From assembly GCA_903919715.1 (NCBI GenBank), contig CAIXJC010000015.1, positions 1 through 64,000 of the forward strand: DNA of 64,000 bases, read 5' to 3'. A program made the position numbers and the translations under genes. This stretch comes from an uncultured bacterium. GTDB taxonomy: Bacteria > Planctomycetota > Phycisphaerae > Phycisphaerales > SM1A02. A model generated the notes under the pieces. That model made no database searches. It was given only the letters and a program-made list of their open reading frames with translations, and was not told the origin of the DNA. Position 1 is the stretch's first letter, and each line of letters starts with the position of its first letter. Below, piece by piece: positions 59,152-64,000 of this stretch.

Positions 59152-60602
59152 GGGGTGAGGGAATGTCCTGATACCAAGTTCACCTCAACTATCGAATAGA
59201 AACTGCCCCGACGAAAACGAACTTTGACATTTTCTCCTGATCTCCGATCGGCCATCGCGAGCAGATAGTCGCCCACGGAGCGGATTTCAACTGCGCCGAT
59301 ATTGGTGATGACATCTCCAGCGCGAATCCCTGCTCGAAGTGCGGGTCCGCTGGGTTGGACAGAGTCAATACGAACACCGTCTGGCAGATTTGAGATTGTC
59401 GTTCCCATGACGCCATCGCCTGGGTCGATCGTCGAATCTTGACGTCCTCGGTCGTGAACCCACTCTTTCCACTGAGCTTCGATCTTTCCAATTGGAGCGC
59501 CGAAACTCGCCTCAATCGCGCGACGTCCAGTGGAATCATCTTTCCAACTGGCGGTGTAAAGCCGATACCAACTCGTCAACTTCCCTTGGGATGCGAAGTA
59601 CATCAACATTGATCTTGCCTGCGCATAATTCCACTGAGGTTGAGCCATGAATGATTCAGAATCAAGCGCAAGGAAGTCGACCCATGGCATGGTTTGATGC
59701 TGTCGCACACGGTCGAAGGCATCGTTCGTGCGGAGATTTGGAAGGATGACGAGCTCACCACTGGGACCCAACTTCCAATCTTCGAAGAGCGTTGCGAGTC
59801 CCTCTTGAATCCAGATGGGATGGCGTTGATTCAATTGTTGCATTTGGCCATAGTGGCGGACGTGCGTGTACTCGTGCCGCAATGTCGCGCCAGTATCGCG
59901 TGTCACCAAGCGACGGTCTTCATGGACATAGAGGCCGCCATGTTGGGGATCATGCAGAAACTTGTTGGCGTCGGCAGGAGTTGCGACGATAAGCAGGACT
60001 GTGTCGGGCTGAATTTCGCTGAAGAAATTCTTGGTGAGAGTTGCAGAGAGCGTCTCGATTGTGTTCATCGCTCGGCGAAATCCTTCGGGTTCCACCGCAG
60101 ATGCCAGTATGAGATTCAGTGATGCGTTCTCTTCAATTCGATATCGCCCACCGCCAAATTCGGCGAGCCATGACTGCAGCGACCGCCGAGCGATGGCATC
60201 GTTGCCAGTGATTGCGAGTTTGGGAGCGGAGTCGCGCATTTGATGACGAACCGCACGAACTTGTTCCCATGATTCATGAGCGCGCAATCGACTCAAGTCT
60301 GGGTGCTCGTCGAGTGCCTTGTCGTCGGTCCATCCAGCGCGTAAGGCGCGTATTGCATACATCGCTGCTCCCCGAGAATCGCCAAGTCGAGAAGCGATCC
60401 TCGAGGCATCGAAAAGTACTTGGGGATCTGCGGGATGAATCGTCAGATACGACTCGATCAGTGCAAGTGCTTCGGTGCCGCGATCTGCGGCGACTAGGCG
60501 AGGCACGGCCAGTTCAAGCTCTCCTCTCGACGGCGCAGGTGGAACGGCATGCGCACACTCTGCAAGTGACGCAACTGCCAACACAATCAACCAGTGGCGC
60601 AT
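59148..60602 (-). CDS. Secreted MA-like metallopeptidase with PDZ domain
   Basis: The 484-residue protein has a signal peptide (MRHWLIVLAVASLAECAHA) and TPR-like helices (LALIESYLTIHPADPQVLF). A gluzincin domain follows, with HEYTH at residues 243-247 and third ligand Glu267 in WIQEGLATLFED, as in DUF1570 and peptidase-MA-like proteins. The last 85 residues form a PDZ domain (GVRIDSVQPSGPALRAGIRAGDVITNIGAVEI). It is likely a periplasmic or surface protease. It precedes hpf in the transcript. Confidence 0.85.
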   Translation of the reverse strand: MRHWLIVLAVASLAECAHAVPPAPSRGELELAVPRLVAADRGTEALALIESYLTIHPADPQVLFDASRIASRLGDSRGAAMYAIRALRAGWTDDKALDEHPDLSRLRAHESWEQVRAVRHQMRDSAPKLAITGNDAIARRSLQSWLAEFGGGRYRIEENASLNLILASAVEPEGFRRAMNTIETLSATLTKNFFSEIQPDTVLLIVATPADANKFLHDPQHGGLYVHEDRRLVTRDTGATLRHEYTHVRHYGQMQQLNQRHPIWIQEGLATLFEDWKLGPSGELVILPNLRTNDAFDRVRQHQTMPWVDFLALDSESFMAQPQWNYAQARSMLMYFASQGKLTSWYRLYTASWKDDSTGRRAIEASFGAPIGKIEAQWKEWVHDRGRQDSTIDPGDGVMGTTISNLPDGVRIDSVQPSGPALRAGIRAGDVITNIGAVEIRSVGDYLLAMADRRSGENVKVRFRRGSFYSIVEVNLVSGHSLTP

Positions 60603-60611
60603 TCCAACATA

Positions 60612-61199
60612 TTAGTGCTGACGCGCGGCCCAGAGTCGGATCGCCTGGGGATATGCGATACGTTCTTCGGCAATGACGCGCTTCGACAACGACTCGGCAT
60701 CATCATTCGGCAGCACCTCGACTCGGCGCTGGATGAGTGTTTCGCCGTGGTCATATCGATCATCGACGAGATGGACTGTGCATCCTGACTCGCATGCGCC
60801 GCTTGCGATGACCGCTTCGTGGACGCGGCGTCCGTACATGCCTTGGCCACCAAATGCAGGTAAGAGAGCAGGGTGAACGTTGAGTGCTCGCCCCTCCCAT
60901 GATTTGACTCGAAGGGGTCGCAGATACCCACCGAGGAGAATCAATTCGATGCCGTGTGCATGCAAGAGTTCGTCAAGTTGATCGCTTGCGGCGGGGGATG
61001 GTTGACCTGGGAGAACGACCACGTGCCGATTTGATCCTGTGCAACGAGTGACAGCTGGAATGTCGTAGCGGTGTGCGACAACAAGTGCGATGTGAACTGG
61101 AATTTCGCCTCGCTGTTCGCATTCAATCAGATTGAGAGCGGTTGAACCGCTGCCAGAGACGAGAACTGCTGCAGTGAATGTGCGAGGAACGGTCGTCAC
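60612..61199 (-). CDS. purN: Phosphoribosylglycinamide formyltransferase
   Basis: The 195-residue folate-dependent enzyme transfers a formyl group in purine synthesis. VLVSGSGSTALNLIE binds the substrate phosphate, LLGGYLRPL precedes ALNVHPALLPAFGGQGMYG with the catalytic Asn and His, and TVHLVDDRYDHGETLIQRRV has the catalytic Asp. The start overlaps the upstream thioesterase stop as ATGA. Confidence 0.95.
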   Translation of the reverse strand: MTTVPRTFTAAVLVSGSGSTALNLIECEQRGEIPVHIALVVAHRYDIPAVTRCTGSNRHVVVLPGQPSPAASDQLDELLHAHGIELILLGGYLRPLRVKSWEGRALNVHPALLPAFGGQGMYGRRVHEAVIASGACESGCTVHLVDDRYDHGETLIQRRVEVLPNDDAESLSKRVIAEERIAYPQAIRLWAARQH

Positions 61200-61609
61200 G
61201 AGATCGCGTGTCCGTCGTCGGAATTCAGCGTCGCAGGATTGGTGTATGGAATCGGCTTGTGATTCGCATCAAGTGCAACCATCTTGATCGTTGAATCCGT
61301 GACGCGCACATTCTTCCCTGTGGAATAGCGCTCGGCTTCGACGAGAATTCGAATTGTGATGGAGGTCCGCCCAGTCGTGATGGTCGTAGCGCGCAGCGTG
61401 ACTAATTCGCCAACATAGACAGGAGCGACGAATTCAATTCGCTCAACCATCACGGTGACCCAGCGGTGCAGCCCGAGCGATCTCGCATGTACATAGGCCG
61501 CCTGATCGATATAGCTCATGATGACTCCGCCAAAGACGGTTCCACTGTGATTGGTGTCACGTGGCATCGTCATCACACGAAGTACTAGCTCGCCATCTGG
61601 ATGCGACAT
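61196..61609 (-). CDS. Acyl-CoA thioesterase (YciA-like hotdog)
   Basis: The 137-residue hotdog protein carries MPRDTNHSGTVFGGVIMSYIDQAA, the typical N/D-G-x-FGG-x-hm..D motif of acyl-CoA thioesterases, and WVTVMVERIEFVAPVYVGELV. It hydrolyses acyl-CoA thioesters, probably short to medium chain. It is translationally coupled to purN and follows uvrA by 32 bases. Substrate range cannot be told. Confidence 0.9.
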   Translation of the reverse strand: MSHPDGELVLRVMTMPRDTNHSGTVFGGVIMSYIDQAAYVHARSLGLHRWVTVMVERIEFVAPVYVGELVTLRATTITTGRTSITIRILVEAERYSTGKNVRVTDSTIKMVALDANHKPIPYTNPATLNSDDGHAIS

Positions 61610-61641
61610 AGAGGCGATCCTAACCGCTGTTCTTGCAAGAG

Positions 61642-64000
61642 TCAGGTGTTACGAATCGTCGCTGTTTTCGCACTCTTGCGAGGAGGCTTCTTTGCAATCG
61701 TGGGGTTCTTTGAGGGCGCCCCAACGAGGCGGCGGAGATAATGGCCCGTGCTGCTGGTCTCGTGCGCTGCGACATCTTCTGGCGTTCCAGCGGTGATGAG
61801 CGAACCGCCAGCATCCCCGCCTTCGGGGCCAAGATCGATAATCCAATCGGCCGATTTGACAACATCCAAATTGTGTTCAATCACCACCAATGTGTGCCCA
61901 GCATCTCGCAATCGGAGCAGAACGGTCAGCAGTCGAGCGACGTCTGCGAAGTGCAATCCGGTCGTGGGCTCATCAAGGATGTACAGGGTGTGCCCGTTTG
62001 CTTGGCTTCCAAGTTCGGTTGCCAACTTGATCCGCTGCGCCTCACCGCCGGACATTGTGGTTGATGCTTGGCCAAGCTGAAGGTATCCCAAGCCAACGTC
62101 GCGCAGACACGCAAGCATGCGTGCGATCTTGGTATTCGCCTCGAAGAATGAGCACGCATCATCGACGGTCATGCTCAATACGTCTGCGATTGATTTGCCG
62201 CGATATCGAATCTCCAGAGTTTCACGATTGAATCGCGTGCCACGACATGCCTCGCATTCGACGAACACATCTGGAAGGAAATGCATTTCGATGCGGCGCA
62301 CTCCTTGGCCTTGGCACGTTTCACATCGACCTCCTTTTACGTTGAAGGAAAATCGTCCGATTGGATAACCGCGAATTTTCGCTTCAGGAACACGGGCGTA
62401 GACCTGTCGAATATGGTCAAAAATCCCTGTGTATGTAGCGGGATTTGACCGCGGAGTTCTCCCGATGGGGGATTGGTCCACCTCGATAACGCGATCGACT
62501 TGATCCATTCCGCGCACCGAGTCATGTTGGCCAGGAGTTACACGCATACCCGAAACATCTCGTTGCGCAGTGCGCAGAAGAATGTCGCCGACGAGTGTGC
62601 TTTTACCGCTTCCCGAAACTCCAGTCACGCAGATGAATCCGCCGAGGGGGAATGAGACATCAATCCCTTTCAAGTTGTTCGCTCGTGCTCCCTTGACCAC
62701 AATCGCGCGTTTGGCACTCAGCGGAGTGCGCGTGGTGGGAAGTGGTATCGAAAGCGTCCCGTTGAGATATTGCCCCGTCAGACTGGTTGGTGCGGCGCAA
62801 ATATCTTTGAATGATCCTTGCGCGACAATCATTCCGCCGTGGCGTCCTGGTCCAGGTCCAACATCGATCAGATGATCGGCGGCGCGAATCGTGTCCTCGT
62901 CATGTTCGACGACGAGCACGGTGTTGCCAATCGTCGTCAGTCGGCGAAGTGTTGCAACCAGTCGATCATTGTCGCGTTGATGGAGGCCGATCGTTGGTTC
63001 ATCAAGTACGTAGCACACTCCGACCAATCCAGAGCCAACCTGTGTCGCCAGACGAATGCGCTGCGCTTCACCTCCCGAAAGTGTGGAAGACGTGCGATCC
63101 AGAGTGAGATAGTTCAGGCCGACAGAATTCAGAAAACCTAAACGGGCGTCGATCTCCTTCAGGACGGGCTCGGAAATGGATTTTCCGGCGGCGCTCAATT
63201 TCAATTCGGCAAGGAATTGTCGGGCGAATTCGATGGAAAGCGCAGAAATCTGTGCGATGTTCAGCGTCTGCTCTCGTCCGTGCAAGACAACCGATCGGGC
63301 CTCTGGGCGCAGTCGACTGCCTTGGCAAGATGTGCAAGGTTTATTGCTGGTGTATGCATGAAGTCGTTCTCGGACAAATGCACTTTCAGTTTCGAGGTAT
63401 CGACGTCGCAAGTTCGGTAGGACGCCTTCGAATGTAAAGCCCAACTTTGTTTGATCTTCATCCGTCGTTCCATGCATCAACATTTGCCGAATGCGTGCGG
63501 AAAGTTTCGCAAAGGGAGTCGCGGGATCCGTCTGGGTATCTGCGCAGAATCTCTTGAGCGTCCGTGAATACCAAATATTCATTCTGCGGCCGTTCTTACG
63601 CCACGGCTCTATTGCCCCCTCCGCAACGCCACGTGATGGGTCGGCAACAACTAAGCCTTCGTCGAATTCGTCGACGCATCCCAGTCCAGCGCATGCGGGG
63701 CAGGCACCATGCGGCGAGTTGAACGAGAACAGTCGAGGCTCCATCTCTTCAATCGAGCATTCTGGATGGTCGGGGCATGCAAATCGTTCGCTGTATCGAA
63801 TCTCTTTCCATGCATCGTCGACCTCGACGAGAATCATCAACGCTCCTGAACCAGTGCGCAGGGCTGTTTCGACGCTTTCAGAAAGTCTTTGACGCTCGGT
63901 CGCCGTGGGGACCAAACGGTCGACGACCGCTTCGATGTCGTGCATCTCATACCGCTTGAGTTTCAGCGGATTTTCGCCTCCAGACTTCATTGCATCGCGA
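61642..64000 (-). CDS. uvrA: Excinuclease ABC subunit A (5' end cut by the window)
   Basis: The minus-strand frame is open to the end of the window, so the N-terminal part (about 170 residues, including the first Walker A) is missing. Present are the first zinc module (CPDHPEC...CPAC), the signature TLDRTSSTLSGGEAQRIRLATQV and Walker B YVLDEPTIGLHQRDN. The second ATPase follows (GVSGSGKSTLVGDI, zinc module CETCQGQG...CEAC, TTMSGGEAQRIKLATELG, YILDEPTTGLHF). UvrA recognises damaged DNA in nucleotide excision repair. The C-terminal Lys/Pro-rich tail is extra. The ATG at 63990 is not the true start. Confidence 0.96.
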   Translation of the reverse strand, partial: RDAMKSGGENPLKLKRYEMHDIEAVVDRLVPTATERQRLSESVETALRTGSGALMILVEVDDAWKEIRYSERFACPDHPECSIEEMEPRLFSFNSPHGACPACAGLGCVDEFDEGLVVADPSRGVAEGAIEPWRKNGRRMNIWYSRTLKRFCADTQTDPATPFAKLSARIRQMLMHGTTDEDQTKLGFTFEGVLPNLRRRYLETESAFVRERLHAYTSNKPCTSCQGSRLRPEARSVVLHGREQTLNIAQISALSIEFARQFLAELKLSAAGKSISEPVLKEIDARLGFLNSVGLNYLTLDRTSSTLSGGEAQRIRLATQVGSGLVGVCYVLDEPTIGLHQRDNDRLVATLRRLTTIGNTVLVVEHDEDTIRAADHLIDVGPGPGRHGGMIVAQGSFKDICAAPTSLTGQYLNGTLSIPLPTTRTPLSAKRAIVVKGARANNLKGIDVSFPLGGFICVTGVSGSGKSTLVGDILLRTAQRDVSGMRVTPGQHDSVRGMDQVDRVIEVDQSPIGRTPRSNPATYTGIFDHIRQVYARVPEAKIRGYPIGRFSFNVKGGRCETCQGQGVRRIEMHFLPDVFVECEACRGTRFNRETLEIRYRGKSIADVLSMTVDDACSFFEANTKIARMLACLRDVGLGYLQLGQASTTMSGGEAQRIKLATELGSQANGHTLYILDEPTTGLHFADVARLLTVLLRLRDAGHTLVVIEHNLDVVKSADWIIDLGPEGGDAGGSLITAGTPEDVAAHETSSTGHYLRRLVGAPSKNPTIAKKPPRKSAKTATIRNT

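Overview
The window looks like the chromosome of a planctomycete, most likely of the Phycisphaerae type. The evidence is a DUF1501/DUF1800 secreted gene pair, secreted proteins ending in paired dockerin-like calcium-binding motifs, HEAT-rich exported proteins, a RecA with a long low-complexity N-terminal extension, and an L34 that begins MHYPHKVSRRKK. Coding density is high, genes run in short operons on both strands, ATGA, GTGA and TGATG junctions are frequent, and many genes lack a clear Shine-Dalgarno. There is no phage, insertion sequence or CRISPR array. Nearly everything is core chromosome. The taxonomy is inferred from gene content only.

Layout, 0-21.8 kb. A 13-bp tandem repeat lies at the left edge. 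A minus-strand operon follows (sugar isomerase-like protein, cysteine-poor FmdB-like protein, membrane protein, DUF1800, DUF1501). Divergent from it are a hotdog protein and ligA. Then come uppP-ilvC, a PilZ protein, rnc, and rpmH-aroK. The complete phosphate regulon phoB-phoR-pstSCAB-phoU has a candidate PHO box upstream. anmK, a UDP-glucuronate decarboxylase and a zinc-ribbon gene close the section.

Layout, 21.8-38 kb. recA is followed by a very long imperfect RNA hairpin and tRNA-Leu. Next are a cysteine desulfurase, pgi diverging from a transaldolase, a reprolysin-like secreted protease with PA14 and dockerin-like domains, an M20 amidohydrolase, an RF-1-like protein coupled to tsaD, hflX, a possible PD-(D/E)XK protein, a standalone MshEN-type protein, tRNA-Phe, a sigma-region-2-like protein, a nitrilase-family omega-amidase and tRNA-His.

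Layout, 38-64 kb. pckA, ilvA and nadE run together, then a metallophosphatase and mutL. A minus-strand set at 45.1-47.4 kb is headed by a clear cobalamin riboswitch. It controls a secreted dockerin-like protein, a translationally coupled pseudopilin-like protein and possibly a BFD-type [2Fe-2S] protein. After this come a secreted HEAT protein, tRNA-Thr, a DegT-family enzyme lacking the PLP lysine, a second secreted HEAT-like protein, dnaA with a possible oriC, a GNAT protein, rpmA-obg, and a long minus-strand run: uvrA (cut by the window end), thioesterase, purN, metallopeptidase-PDZ, small ORF, hpf, ptsN, HPr.

The best candidate for an undescribed system is the B12-riboswitch-controlled secreted protein plus pseudopilin at 45-47.4 kb. 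It suggests a cell-surface function tied to cobalamin shortage without any recognisable transporter next to it.
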